Shown here: positions 27,956 through 36,595 of the stretch, in pieces | Position numbering within the stretch: position 1 is the stretch's first letter | How the letters are laid out: every line of letters starts with the position of its first letter | Assembly (NCBI GenBank): GCA_947492925.1 | Contig: CANLOQ010000001.1 | Span: 930,001 to 994,000, forward strand | Length of the DNA: 64,000 nucleotides | Source: an uncultured Sulfitobacter sp. | GTDB lineage: Bacteria > Pseudomonadota > Alphaproteobacteria > Rhodobacterales > Rhodobacteraceae | Reading direction: 5' to 3' | The notes under the pieces: generated by a model | What the model was told of the DNA's origin: nothing | Seen by the model: only the letters and a program-made list of their open reading frames with translations | The model's database searches: none | Made by a program: the position numbers and the translations under genes

Positions 27956-28566
27956 GCGTGCGCAAAGATGTCCGTGTCGGGCCAGCCTTCAAGATCGAGC
28001 CTGGCGCGGGTGGGCAGGAAATCAAAGCAGGTCTGCGCCAGTTCCATGCGGCCTTCGCGGACCAGCATTTCGTTCAGCTTGTCGCGGAGTTGGTGCAGGT
28101 AGAGGACATCGGAAGCGGCATAGTCGATCTGGGCCTGTGTGAGCGTTTCGGCACCCCAATCGCTTGATTGTTGCTGTTTCGAGATGTCGATGGACAGCAG
28201 TTCGTTCAGCAGTTTGGCCAGCCCGTGCCGGTCCGTGTAAGTGCGTACAAGGCGGCTGGCGATTTTGGTGCAATAAACCGGTGCGGTTGTCGCACCGAAA
28301 GCGTTCAGCATGGCGGCGATGTCAAAGCGGCCAAAGTGAAAAAGCTTGAGCACGTCTGGGTCTTGCAAAAGGCGGGTCAGATTGGGTGCTTCGGTCTGGC
28401 CAAGGGCGACCTGTACCAGATGCGCGTTGCCATCGCCCCCGGAGAGTTGCACGACGCACAGCCGGTCGCGGTGGGGATGCAGGCCCATCGTTTCGCAATC
28501 AATGGCGACTTCGGGACCCAGATCAAGGTCATCGGGCAGATCGTTCTGATAGAGATAATTTGTCAT
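27952..28566 (-). CDS. rnd: Short RNase D-type 3'-5' exonuclease
   Basis: A 204-residue DEDDy exonuclease of the RNase D kind: VAIDCETMGLHPHRDRL holds the first Asp-Glu pair, LLQDPDVLKLFHFGRFDIA the middle Asp, and DYAASDVLYLHQL the final Tyr and Asp. It lacks the C-terminal HRDC domains of enterobacterial RNase D (about 375 residues), like many alphaproteobacterial forms. It may mature tRNA or trim structured RNA. It opens the rnd-kdsD-lpt operon, with the start just beyond the paaX stop. Confidence 0.92.
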   Translation of the reverse strand: MTNYLYQNDLPDDLDLGPEVAIDCETMGLHPHRDRLCVVQLSGGDGNAHLVQVALGQTEAPNLTRLLQDPDVLKLFHFGRFDIAAMLNAFGATTAPVYCTKIASRLVRTYTDRHGLAKLLNELLSIDISKQQQSSDWGAETLTQAQIDYAASDVLYLHQLRDKLNEMLVREGRMELAQTCFDFLPTRARLDLEGWPDTDIFAHA

Positions 28567-28609
28567 GGCATCGCTATATCCTGCATCCGCGCCGTGGGGA
28601 AGCGGTGGT

Positions 28610-29389
28610 TCAGGCGGCGGCGCAGGACTGTTCGATATCGGTCATGCGGGGACGCGGAAAACGCGTGAGCAGGTCCGCGACCAGCAGGTGGCACCGGTGC
28701 GCCGTGCCCGCAGGATCGGCAAGGGCGGCGGGTGGCATGGGATTTTTCAGGACCAGACGCCGCCAGTTGTGCACAACCAGACAGCGCAGCACCGCCGTTT
28801 GAACGGGGCTGAGCGCGCCCGGTGCGGGCAGGCGGGACTGAAGATCAGAGAGCGTATTGAGCAGATCGTCAAAGCCGGGCGGCGCGATCTGGTGGCGCAG
28901 CCAGTCGGGGGCGTCCGAGGCGGGAAGCACAAGCATGTTGGCGGGTGCCGTGGCCTCTTTGGGTCCGGCAAAGATGCGGGGTGCCAGTGTCGTGAAGCCC
29001 CGGCGCAGCATTTCCTGTGTCAGTTGCGGGGTGCTGTCCGGTGTCATCACAAGCTGCCAGTGGGCGATGGGGGCGCGGGGGTCAGCGTAGATTTGCGGAC
29101 TGGCCGCAATGGTCTGGGCGCGCCCTTCGGCAGACAGGCTGTGCTGGCTGATGCGGCCCGATTTGACAGAGACGATCCACCCGTCGTTGCGCAAGCGGTG
29201 CAGCGCCACGCGGGCGGCTTCGGGTTTGACCTGCATTTCGGCCATGATCGCGGACAGAAGCGGACCGTCGATACCTTCGCCCTTGTTTTGCGCCAGATCG
29301 CCGAAAAGGCTGATCATCAACGACCAGACGCGCCGCCCGCCAAGGCTGCGAAGGTCATCGGTCAGTTTTTGGAAGGTGTCAGTATGCAT
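28610..29389 (-). CDS. paaX: PaaX-family transcriptional repressor of phenylacetate degradation
   Basis: PaaX represses the paa promoters until phenylacetyl-CoA binds. The 259-residue protein has an N-terminal winged-helix region (RRVWSLMISLFGDLAQ through MQVKPEAARVALHRLRNDGWIVS, a typical DNA-recognition helix) and a C-terminal PaaX domain. It starts inside the 3' end of paaZ (11-base overlap), so the repressor is the last gene of the operon it should control, giving feedback. The likely target is the promoter upstream of the thiolase gene, about 7 kb away. The C-terminal half shows some drift from the E. coli sequence, but the context is clear. Confidence 0.88.
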   Translation of the reverse strand: MHTDTFQKLTDDLRSLGGRRVWSLMISLFGDLAQNKGEGIDGPLLSAIMAEMQVKPEAARVALHRLRNDGWIVSVKSGRISQHSLSAEGRAQTIAASPQIYADPRAPIAHWQLVMTPDSTPQLTQEMLRRGFTTLAPRIFAGPKEATAPANMLVLPASDAPDWLRHQIAPPGFDDLLNTLSDLQSRLPAPGALSPVQTAVLRCLVVHNWRRLVLKNPMPPAALADPAGTAHRCHLLVADLLTRFPRPRMTDIEQSCAAA

Positions 29390-31403
29390 TCATCGTCAGC
29401 AATTCGTATTCTGCCGCTGCCTCATCGTTTTGGTTGTAGAGCGTGACGTGCCAGCGCACCTCGCCGTATTCATCATTGCGCGGGGTCTTGTGTTTCACGG
29501 TCAGGCGCACGCGGATGCTGTCCCCTGCCGCGACGGGCGCCATGAAACGCAGGTTATCAAGGCCGGTGTTGGCGAGGACGGGGCCGGGATCGGGTTGCAC
29601 GAACAGGCCCGCCGCGAAGGAAAGCAGCAGGTAGCCGTGGGCGACGCGGCCGGGGAAGAAAGGGTTCGCGCGTGCTGCTTCTTCGTCCATGTGGGCATAG
29701 AACGTATCGCCAGTGAAATGGGCGAAGGTCTCGATATCCTCCAGCGTGACGGTGCGCGCGGGCGAGTTGAAGGTTTCGCCAAGGTCGATTTCAGTGAAGG
29801 TGCGCGTGAAAGGGTGGGCGCGGTCGCTTATCTCGGTTGCGCCGGGCACCCATTGTTTGCCGATTGCGGTCAGGATGTCGGGGCTGCCTTGGATCGCGGT
29901 GCGCTGCATATAGTGCATGACGCCGCGAATGCCGCCCAGCTCCTCGCCCCCGCCTGCGCGGCCCGGGCCACCGTGGACCATATGTGGGAGGGGGGAACCG
30001 TGGCCCGTGGCTTCGGCCATTGAGGTGCGGTTGTTGAAGTAGAGCCGTCCGTGAAAGGCGGCGGAGGCCAGCGTGATGTCGCGTGCGGTATCACCGTCGT
30101 TGGTGATGATCGAGGCAACGAGCGAGCCTTTGCCTTTGTTCAGAAGTTCCGCAGCGTGGGGCAGATCGCGGTACGGCATGATGGTGGAAACGGGGCCGAA
30201 CGCTTCGGTATCGTGGACGCGGCTTGCGCTGTCGGGATCGGCGCAGTGGAACAGCATGGGAGGCACGAACGCGCCCTTGTCCTTGTCGGCGCCATCAACG
30301 GTGAAATCGTCGATGTTGCCGAACACCTGTTCCGCTTCGCCCCGTATCAGAGCCGCTTTTTCCAGCACATCGCGTTTCTGGCTGGCGGAAACCAACGCGC
30401 CCATCCGGGTGCTCTCAAGCCTTGGATCACCGATGGTGGTTTTGGACAGACGGGTTTTGAGCGCGTCGATAACAGGCTCTAACAAGGTATCCGGCACCAT
30501 GATGCGGCGAATGGCGGTGCATTTCTGGCCAGCTTTCGCGGTCATCTCGCGCTGGACTTCTTTCACGAAGAGATCGAATTCCGGCGTGCCGGGGGTGGCA
30601 TCGGGGCCGAGGACGGACGCATTCAGGCTGTCCTGCTCTGACGCAAAGCGGACGGAATTTTCGGTGAGGTTGGGATTGCCGCGCAGCATCATTGCGGTCT
30701 GTGCGGAACCGGTGAAGGCAACGGCATCCTGACAATCGAGGTGGTCGAGAATGTCACCCAGACCACCACTGACCAGTTGCACGGCACCCTCGGGCAGCAG
30801 GCCGCTTTCCAGCATCAGGCGCACGCAAGACTCTGTCACATAGCAGGTTGCGGTGGCGGGTTTGACGATGGCCGGAACGCCCGCCAGCAGCGTGGGTGCG
30901 AGTTTTTCGAGCATGCCCCAGACGGGGAAGTTGAAGGCATTGATATGAACTGCAACACCCTGCAACGGCGTGCAGATATGCCGGCCCATAAACTGCCCTT
31001 CGCGCCCCAATTGCTCTGGCGGGCCGTCGAGGTAAACATGCGCATCCGGCATCTCGCGGCGGCCTTTGGAGGCGAAGACCAGCATCGTGCCGATCCCGCC
31101 GTCCACGTCGATCTTGTGATCGCTGAGGGTCGCGCCCGTGTCGTAACTGAGGTCATAGAGCGCCTGTTTGCGTTCCATCAGGTACATCGCGACGGATTTG
31201 AGCATCCGCGCGCGGTCATGGAACGTCATCTTGCGCAGGGCAGGGCCACCGGTGTTGCGGGCGTAGGCCAGCATGTCCTGCACCTGCAACGCATCGTTAC
31301 CGGCCTGCGCGATCACCTCTCCGGTGATGGCGCTGGCGATGTTGCGGGCACCGGAACCGGGGGCGATCCATTGACCGGCGGCGAAGCTGGAGACGTCGAG
31401 CAT
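29379..31403 (-). CDS. paaZ: PaaZ: oxepin-CoA hydrolase / 3-oxo-5,6-dehydrosuberyl-CoA semialdehyde dehydrogenase
   Basis: PaaZ opens the oxepin ring and oxidises the resulting aldehyde in aerobic phenylacetate breakdown. From ATG 31403 it has 674 residues. Residues 1-520 form an aldehyde dehydrogenase with catalytic Cys in [17 protein letters not shown] and the NAD region [12 protein letters not shown]. Residues about 540-674 form a MaoC-type hydratase domain ([34 protein letters not shown]). Both halves are complete, so the aldehyde branch that some roseobacters bypass to make tropodithietic acid precursors is retained in this protein. A longer frame upstream runs through a palindromic repeat and is not coding. 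It is the seventh gene of the paa run. Confidence 0.96.
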   Translation of the reverse strand: MLDVSSFAAGQWIAPGSGARNIASAITGEVIAQAGNDALQVQDMLAYARNTGGPALRKMTFHDRARMLKSVAMYLMERKQALYDLSYDTGATLSDHKIDVDGGIGTMLVFASKGRREMPDAHVYLDGPPEQLGREGQFMGRHICTPLQGVAVHINAFNFPVWGMLEKLAPTLLAGVPAIVKPATATCYVTESCVRLMLESGLLPEGAVQLVSGGLGDILDHLDCQDAVAFTGSAQTAMMLRGNPNLTENSVRFASEQDSLNASVLGPDATPGTPEFDLFVKEVQREMTAKAGQKCTAIRRIMVPDTLLEPVIDALKTRLSKTTIGDPRLESTRMGALVSASQKRDVLEKAALIRGEAEQVFGNIDDFTVDGADKDKGAFVPPMLFHCADPDSASRVHDTEAFGPVSTIMPYRDLPHAAELLNKGKGSLVASIITNDGDTARDITLASAAFHGRLYFNNRTSMAEATGHGSPLPHMVHGGPGRAGGGEELGGIRGVMHYMQRTAIQGSPDILTAIGKQWVPGATEISDRAHPFTRTFTEIDLGETFNSPARTVTLEDIETFAHFTGDTFYAHMDEEAARANPFFPGRVAHGYLLLSFAAGLFVQPDPGPVLANTGLDNLRFMAPVAAGDSIRVRLTVKHKTPRNDEYGEVRWHVTLYNQNDEAAAEYELLTMNAY

Positions 31404-31432
31404 ATAGGTGACCCTCTGGTGGTTCGGTTGCG

Positions 31433-31486
31433 CCCCGGACTTGATCCGGGGCCTCGTGGCTGGGAGGTCCCGGGTCAGGCCCGGGA
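31433..31486. repeat. Paired palindromes between paaE and paaZ (REP-like)
   Basis: Two hairpins: CCCCGGA (31433-31439) with TCCGGGG (31445-31451), loop CTTGA; and TCCCGGG (31468-31474) with CCCGGGA (31480-31486), loop TCAGG. Seven-base stems, five-base loops, 16 bases apart. This design is a very common interspersed repeat in alphaproteobacterial genomes. Confidence 0.8.
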
Positions 31487-31497
31487 CGTGTCGGCGT

Positions 31498-32562
31498 TTA
31501 GTGTGTGTCGTAGTCGATGACGAGTTTGTCCGTGAGCGGGTAGGACTGGCAGGACAGCACATATCCGCGCTCGACCTCGTAATCCTCAAGCGCGTGGTTG
31601 CTGATCATCTCAACCTCGCCCTCGATCACCTTGCACATGCAGGTGGAACAAACCCCCGCCTTGCAGGCAAAGGGCGCGTCCTGTCCGTTTTCCAGTGCTG
31701 CGTCCAATACGGATTGCCCTTTCGGCATCTCGAACGTGCGTTCTGCGCCTTCGATGATCACGGTCAGTTCGGTGCCCTTTTGGCCCTCACTGCGTTTCGC
31801 CATTTCCTGTTTGGCAAGCTGGCCTTGTTGGCTTTCGCTGAAAAGCTCGAACTTGATCTGATCAGGCTCTAACCCGTGGGTTTTCAGGCTATCCGCAATG
31901 GCCAGCATCATGGGTTCAGGCCCGCAGATGAAAGCGGTGTCAATGCTGGATACATCGATCCATTGTTTGAACAGGGCCGCGCATTTGTCCTGATCTACGC
32001 GGCCGGTGAACAGGTCAATGTCCTGCCCCGATTCAAGCATGTGGATGATCGTCAGGCGGCCCATGAAGTGGTTTTTCAGGTCCTCAAGCTCTTCTCGGAA
32101 CATGATCGTGTTTACGGCGCGGTTGGCGTAGACGAGGGTAAAGGTGCTGTGCGGCTCGCGCACGAGCACGGTTTTGAGGATCGACAGCACAGGTGTGATG
32201 CCGGAACCGCCCGCAAAGCCGATGTAGTTTTTCGCCTTGTCAGGCTCTATTTCGGTAAAGAATTTGCCCTGTGGCGGCATGGCGTGCAGTGTATCACCGA
32301 CCTTGAGTTCGGTGTTGGCGAAGGTGGAAAAAGCGCCGCCATCCACCCGCTTGATGCCCACTTGCAGCTTGCCATCATCCAGCCCCGCGCAAATCGAATA
32401 GTTGCGGCGCAGTTCGGTGCCGTCAAAATCCTGCTTGAAGGTCAGGTATTGGCCCTGGGTGAAGTTGAAGGCCTCCGGGTTTTCGGGTTGCAGTGTCAGG
32501 ACCACGGCATCACGGATCGTGTGGTGAATATCAGTCACTGTTACGGGGTGAAACTGGCTCAT
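31498..32562 (-). CDS. paaE: Phenylacetyl-CoA epoxidase reductase subunit PaaE
   Basis: PaaE passes electrons from NADPH to the PaaABC epoxidase. The 354-residue protein joins an FAD-binding domain (LRRNYSICAGLDDGKLQVGIKR), an NAD(P)-binding domain (GFAGGSGITPVLSILKTVL) and a C-terminal plant-type 2Fe-2S domain with CKAGVCSTCMCKVIEGEVEM. The start ATG 32562 is chosen over an upstream in-frame extension to 32601. It follows paaD after seven bases. A palindrome pair separates it from paaZ. Confidence 0.96.
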   Translation of the reverse strand: MSQFHPVTVTDIHHTIRDAVVLTLQPENPEAFNFTQGQYLTFKQDFDGTELRRNYSICAGLDDGKLQVGIKRVDGGAFSTFANTELKVGDTLHAMPPQGKFFTEIEPDKAKNYIGFAGGSGITPVLSILKTVLVREPHSTFTLVYANRAVNTIMFREELEDLKNHFMGRLTIIHMLESGQDIDLFTGRVDQDKCAALFKQWIDVSSIDTAFICGPEPMMLAIADSLKTHGLEPDQIKFELFSESQQGQLAKQEMAKRSEGQKGTELTVIIEGAERTFEMPKGQSVLDAALENGQDAPFACKAGVCSTCMCKVIEGEVEMISNHALEDYEVERGYVLSCQSYPLTDKLVIDYDTH

Positions 32563-32569
32563 GCGGGCC

Positions 32570-33127
32570 TCAGATACATTTGAAATAGTCGAAGGGTTCA
32601 AGGCAATCGGTGCAGCGCCACTGCGCCTTGCAGGGGGTCGAGCCGAACTGGCTGATTTTCTCTACCGCCTGTGATTTGCAATGCGGACAGTGCTGCGGCC
32701 CGCCTGCGGGTTGGGGTGGGGCGATGCCGTATTTCTCAAGCTTGGCGCGGCCCGCGTCGGTTAGCCAATCGGTTGTCCATGCGGGCGACAAACGCCTTTT
32801 CAAGGACAGGTTTTCAATGCCATGCGCGCGCAGGGCGGTTTCGATGTCCAGATTGATGATGCTGGTGGCAGGGCAGCCGGAATAGGTGGGTGTGACCGTC
32901 ACCTCAAGCGTGTCACCGTTCCATTCAACGTCCCGGATGATGCCCAGATCGGTGAGCGTGATGACCGGGATTTCGGGATCGGGGATCTGGCCAAGCCAGT
33001 TCCAGACAGTCTCTAACGAGGGTTTTTCGCCGTCAGTCCGCGCGGATGTATCGTGTCCACCGACCACAGTGAACGGGGCAGGATCGCGGCCAAGACCGGG
33101 TACGGGTGCCGGGGATGGCTTTACCAT
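32570..33127 (-). CDS. paaD: Phenylacetyl-CoA epoxidase assembly protein PaaD
   Basis: PaaD is a metal-sulfur carrier-like protein needed to activate the epoxidase. The 185-residue product has an N-terminal MIP18/DUF59 domain (LGQIPDPEIPVITLTDLGII, SGCPATSIINLD with the reactive Cys) and a C-terminal zinc ribbon-like tail (CPHCKSQ and RCTDCLEPFDYFKC). Start ATG 33127 overlaps the paaC stop by seven bases; a start at 33157 is possible but would lie deeper inside paaC. Confidence 0.94.
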   Translation of the reverse strand: MVKPSPAPVPGLGRDPAPFTVVGGHDTSARTDGEKPSLETVWNWLGQIPDPEIPVITLTDLGIIRDVEWNGDTLEVTVTPTYSGCPATSIINLDIETALRAHGIENLSLKRRLSPAWTTDWLTDAGRAKLEKYGIAPPQPAGGPQHCPHCKSQAVEKISQFGSTPCKAQWRCTDCLEPFDYFKCI

Positions 33128-33876
33128 GTGGCCCCCGGATAGGCCCTTTGCAGCCATTGCATCTGTGACAGCATATGCCCGAGGTGTTCGGTGTGGCGCG
33201 CCCCGGTTTTACCGCCCTTATGAGCGAAATTATCCTGCGGTTTTGTCAGCGTTGCCTCTTGCAACACAGCATCGAGATGCGCGTCAAAAGCCGGACGCAG
33301 CGTTGCGGGATCGGGGGCGATGTTTTGTTCTGTCATCGCGGTATCAACCGCGTCGGTCAAAAACATCTCACCGACATAGGGGTACAGCCGGTCGAGCGCA
33401 TCCTGCATGCGTCTGTGGCTTTCTTCGGTGCCATCGCCCAGACCGATCACCGTGTCGGTGGAGCGTTCCAGATGGTAGGTGACTTCCTTGACCGACTTTT
33501 CCGCAATCGCGGCGATCTGGTCATTGGACGAACCGGCAAGCCCCTTGAGGTAGCTCAGATGCCAGCTGTCGAACAGGAACTGGCGCATCATGGTGCGGCC
33601 AAAATCACCGTTGGGTTGTTCGACCAGAAGGAGATTGCGAAACTCCCAGACATCGCGATGAAAGGCGAGCGCGTCCGCGTCGCGGCCCTTGCCCTCGACC
33701 TCACCGGCGAGGCCGAGCCAAAGCTGTGTTTGTCCGATGAGGTCAAGCGCGGTGTTGGCCAGCGCAATGTCCTCTTCCAGCACGGGTGCAACGCCGCACC
33801 ATTCGGATACGCGGTGGCCCAGCACCAGCGTGCTGTCCCCCATGCGGCAGAGATATTCAAACAGCGGGTCTGTCAC
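33121..33876 (-). CDS. paaC: Phenylacetyl-CoA epoxidase structural subunit PaaC
   Basis: PaaC is the non-catalytic ferritin-like partner of PaaA in the ring-1,2-epoxidase. The 251-residue helical protein opens with LFEYLCRMGDSTLVLGHRVSEW, then GIQTQ-like and DFGRTMMRQFLFDSWHLSYL segments, with KEVTYHLERSTDTVIGLGDGT near the middle. It overlaps both neighbours (paaB stop by four bases, paaD start by seven). The length matches the family. Confidence 0.95.
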   Translation of the reverse strand: MTDPLFEYLCRMGDSTLVLGHRVSEWCGVAPVLEEDIALANTALDLIGQTQLWLGLAGEVEGKGRDADALAFHRDVWEFRNLLLVEQPNGDFGRTMMRQFLFDSWHLSYLKGLAGSSNDQIAAIAEKSVKEVTYHLERSTDTVIGLGDGTEESHRRMQDALDRLYPYVGEMFLTDAVDTAMTEQNIAPDPATLRPAFDAHLDAVLQEATLTKPQDNFAHKGGKTGARHTEHLGHMLSQMQWLQRAYPGATW

Positions 33877-34217
33877 ATTGCACCTACATCATCCGGGATG
33901 TTGAAGAATGTCGGGTGACGGTACACCTTGTCGTTGGATGGCTCGTAAAGCGCGCCTTTTTCCTCGGGTGAGGACGCGGCGATATCGGCAGCCTCGACCG
34001 CCCAGATGCTGACGCCTTCGTTGCGGCGGGTATAGACGTCGCGCGCGTTCTTGATGGCCATCTCAGCGTCTGCGGCATGGAGCGAGCCGACGTGGCGGTG
34101 GCTTAGCCCGTGCTGGCCGCGGATAAAGATTTCCCACAGCGGCCATTCGGTCTTGCGGGTTTCTTCGTGGATGCTGGCTTTGGTGTCTTTGTAAGGGCTG
34201 GATTCGGGGCTGCTCAT
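33873..34217 (-). CDS. paaB: Phenylacetyl-CoA epoxidase subunit PaaB
   Basis: PaaB joins PaaA-PaaC dimers in the epoxidase. The 114-residue protein has the family core EWPLWEIFIRGQHGLSHRHV and NARDVYTRRNEGVSIW. ATG 34217 is preceded by GAGGAAAC; a frame upstream to 34280 runs through the palindromes of the paaA-paaB gap and is not coding. Its stop overlaps paaC by four bases. It is the smallest member of the operon. Confidence 0.95.
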   Translation of the reverse strand: MSSPESSPYKDTKASIHEETRKTEWPLWEIFIRGQHGLSHRHVGSLHAADAEMAIKNARDVYTRRNEGVSIWAVEAADIAASSPEEKGALYEPSNDKVYRHPTFFNIPDDVGAM

Positions 34218-34243
34218 CTGGTGTTTCCTCTCACGCTGGGGGG

Positions 34244-34287
34244 CAAGAGCCTTGGAAGGCTCTTGGGGCATTTCTTGCAAGAAATGC
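34244..34287. repeat. Hairpin and 20-bp palindrome in the paaA-paaB gap
   Basis: CAAGAGCC (34244-34251) pairs with GGCTCTTG (34258-34265), loop TTGGAA. Three bases on, GCATTTCTTGCAAGAAATGC (34268-34287) is a perfect 20-base palindrome ending three bases before the paaA stop codon. The only sizeable gap between epoxidase subunit genes holds both. Confidence 0.8.
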
Positions 34288-34289
34288 GA

Positions 34290-35282
34290 TCACTCCGCCG
34301 CCAGTTTTGCGCTGCGTTTCTTGGCGGCGTGGGCCAGCAGACCTTCGCGCACCCAACGGCCTTCGTCCCACGCCTTGTTGCGGGCCTCCAGACGTTCGGT
34401 GTTGCAGGGGCCGTTGCCCTTGAGCACGTCGAAAAACTCATTCCAGTCGGGTTCTGAGAAATCGTAGTGGCCGGTTTCTTCGTTCCACTTGAGGTTCTCG
34501 TCCGGCACGGTTAGGCCGAGGTATTCCGCCTGCGGCACGGTCTGGTCGACAAATTTCTGGCGCAGTTCGTCGTTGGTGTTCATCTTGATCTTCCACGCCA
34601 TCGACTGCGCGGAGTGCACGCTTTCAGCGTCTGACGGGCCGAACATCATCAGGGACGGATACCAGAAACGGTTCAGCGCATCCTGCGCCATCTTGCGTTG
34701 CGCTTCGGTGCCGTTCGCCATCTTCATCATGATGTCGTAGCCCTGACGCTGGTGGAAGGATTCTTCCTTGCAGATACGCACCATTGCGCGGGCATAGGGG
34801 CCGTAGGACGTGCGCTGCAACGGCACCTGATTCATGATGGCGGCCCCATCGACGAGCCAGCCAACGGCACCCATATCCGCCCATGTCAGGGTCGGATAAT
34901 TGAAGATGGAGGAATACTTCATCTTGCCCGACAGCAGGTCACGCGTGAGGTCATCGCGGGTCACGCCCAGTGTCTCGGCAGCGCAATAGAGGTATAGGCC
35001 ATGCCCCGCCTCGTCCTGCACCTTGGCCAGCAGGATCGCCTTGCGCTCCAGCGTGGGGGCGCGGGTGATCCAGTTGCCTTCGGGCAGCTGGCCGACGATT
35101 TCGCTGTGCGCGTGCTGGCCGATCTGGCGGATCAGGTTCTTGCGATAGCCCTCGGGCATCCAGTCTTTCGGCTCAATCTTGCCGCCTGCGTCGATGCGTT
35201 CCTGAAAGGCACGCTCCTGCGGCTCCATTTCGTCGAGGGATTTGACGCCCTGACCGGTCGACTTGATCATCTGTGCATACAT
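34290..35282 (-). CDS. paaA: Phenylacetyl-CoA epoxidase catalytic subunit PaaA
   Basis: PaaA holds the di-iron site that epoxidises the ring of phenylacetyl-CoA. The 330-residue protein has the ferritin-like metal ligands in [19 protein letters not shown] (E-x2-H) and [19 protein letters not shown] (E-x3-H), and the [20 protein letters not shown] segment. It follows the thiolase gene after five bases. A hairpin/palindrome pair lies between its stop and paaB. Length and motifs are normal, so the enzyme should be functional. Confidence 0.97.
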   Translation of the reverse strand: MYAQMIKSTGQGVKSLDEMEPQERAFQERIDAGGKIEPKDWMPEGYRKNLIRQIGQHAHSEIVGQLPEGNWITRAPTLERKAILLAKVQDEAGHGLYLYCAAETLGVTRDDLTRDLLSGKMKYSSIFNYPTLTWADMGAVGWLVDGAAIMNQVPLQRTSYGPYARAMVRICKEESFHQRQGYDIMMKMANGTEAQRKMAQDALNRFWYPSLMMFGPSDAESVHSAQSMAWKIKMNTNDELRQKFVDQTVPQAEYLGLTVPDENLKWNEETGHYDFSEPDWNEFFDVLKGNGPCNTERLEARNKAWDEGRWVREGLLAHAAKKRSAKLAAE

Positions 35283-35287
35283 GGTTC

Positions 35288-36490
35288 TCAGGTCCTTTCA
35301 AGAATAAGTGCAACGCCCTGGCCCACGCCCACACACATGGTGCAAAGGGCATAGCGTCCGCCGGTGCGTTTGAGTTGGAGTGCGGCGGTCATTACCAGCC
35401 GTGCGCCGGACATGCCAAGCGGGTGGCCGATGGCGATGGCACCGCCGTTTGCGTTGACGTGCGGCGCATCGTCCGGCACGCCGAGGGCGCGGAGGGTGGC
35501 AAGCCCTTGCGAGGCAAAGGCTTCGTTCAGTTCGATCACGTCCATCTGGTCGATGCTCAGCCCGGCACGTTTCAGCACCTTCTGGCAGGCGGGGATCGGG
35601 CCGATGCCCATGACGCGCGGCTCAACACCGGCGGCGGACATCGCGACAACGCGGGCGATTGGGGTGAGATTGTGATCCTTGGTGGCTTGCTCAGACGCGA
35701 TCAGCATCGCGGCGGCTCCGTCATTCACACCCGAGGCATTGCCCGCCGTGACCGTCAGGTCGGGGCCGTTGATGCCACGCAGTTTGCCCAGCTTTTCCAG
35801 TGCGGTATCGGGGCGGGGATGTTCATCGCGGTCCACGACAATCGGGTCGCCCTTGCGCTGCGGGATGGTGACAGGCGCGATTTCTTCGGCAAAAACGCCA
35901 GCGGCATCGGCGGCGGCCCAGCGTTGCTGGCTGCGGTGCGCAAAGGCGTCCTGATCTGCGCGGTTCACATCGTAATCTTCGGCCACGTTGTCAGCGGTTT
36001 GCGGCATGGAATCGACGCCATACTGCGCCTTCATCTTGGGGTTCACAAAGCGCCAGCCGATGGTTGTGTCATAGACGGCATTGCCACGGGAAAAGGCGGT
36101 TTCGGCCTTGGGCATCACGAAAGGCGCGCGCGTCATGCTTTCGACGCCACCGGCGATGGCAAGGTCGATGTCACCGGCGCGGATGGCGCGGGCGGCGGCA
36201 CCGACGGCGTCCATGCCCGATGCGCACAGGCGGTTGATTGTGGCACCCGGCACATCGACGGGAAGGCCCGCCAAAAGCGAAGCCATGCGGGCCACGTTGC
36301 GGTTGTCTTCACCCGCCTGATTGGCGCAGCCGAAAATCACATCATCCACGCGGGACCAGTCAACATCCGGATTGCGTTCCATCAGCGCGGCAATGGGGAT
36401 CGCGGCAAGGTCATCGGCTCGCACGCTGGCAAGGGCGCCACCGAAACGTCCGATAGGTGTACGCTGTGCGTCGCAGATGAATGCTGTCAT
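35288..36490 (-). CDS. paaJ: 3-oxoadipyl-CoA / 3-oxo-5,6-dehydrosuberyl-CoA thiolase (PaaJ/PcaF type)
   Basis: The enzyme cleaves beta-ketoacyl-CoA at the end of phenylacetate and, in PcaF, protocatechuate breakdown. The 400-residue protein has the thiolase active sites: [19 protein letters not shown] with the acylated Cys, [20 protein letters not shown] with the His, and [18 protein letters not shown] with the second Cys. ATG 36490 follows AGGAACG, and a longer frame upstream overlaps the promoter. It heads the paa operon, so paaJ is the likely name, although the sequence alone cannot separate it from pcaF. Confidence 0.95.
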   Translation of the reverse strand: MTAFICDAQRTPIGRFGGALASVRADDLAAIPIAALMERNPDVDWSRVDDVIFGCANQAGEDNRNVARMASLLAGLPVDVPGATINRLCASGMDAVGAAARAIRAGDIDLAIAGGVESMTRAPFVMPKAETAFSRGNAVYDTTIGWRFVNPKMKAQYGVDSMPQTADNVAEDYDVNRADQDAFAHRSQQRWAAADAAGVFAEEIAPVTIPQRKGDPIVVDRDEHPRPDTALEKLGKLRGINGPDLTVTAGNASGVNDGAAAMLIASEQATKDHNLTPIARVVAMSAAGVEPRVMGIGPIPACQKVLKRAGLSIDQMDVIELNEAFASQGLATLRALGVPDDAPHVNANGGAIAIGHPLGMSGARLVMTAALQLKRTGGRYALCTMCVGVGQGVALILERT

Positions 36491-36514
36491 GAATCGTTCC
36501 TCCAAGTCCTGCGA

Positions 36515-36543
36515 AATGTAGGGGAGGGGCGGGTTGCTGACAA
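36515..36543 (-). promoter_or_regulatory. Candidate paa operon promoter (TTGTCA, 17 bp, TACATT)
   Basis: On the minus strand, TTGTCA (36543-36538) and TACATT (36520-36515) are 17 bases apart, 25 bases before the thiolase ATG. This is the strongest promoter-like signal near the operon and a likely place for PaaX control. Confidence 0.5.
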
Positions 36544-36595
36544 GCAAAATGTTACGAATTGGGATCAGTCTGGCATTTTTGGTAACGCTTTAGCG

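Noticed and set aside
26735-28102. A 455-codon plus-strand open frame opposite kdsD and rnd
   Set aside because: The opposite strand holds kdsD, rnd and lptC with full motifs; the plus-strand product is rich in His and Gln and matches nothing.
31404-31589. A 62-residue N-terminal extension of PaaZ
   Set aside because: It is a translation of the paired palindromic repeat and of the paaE end; ATG 31403 gives a normal PaaZ N-terminus.
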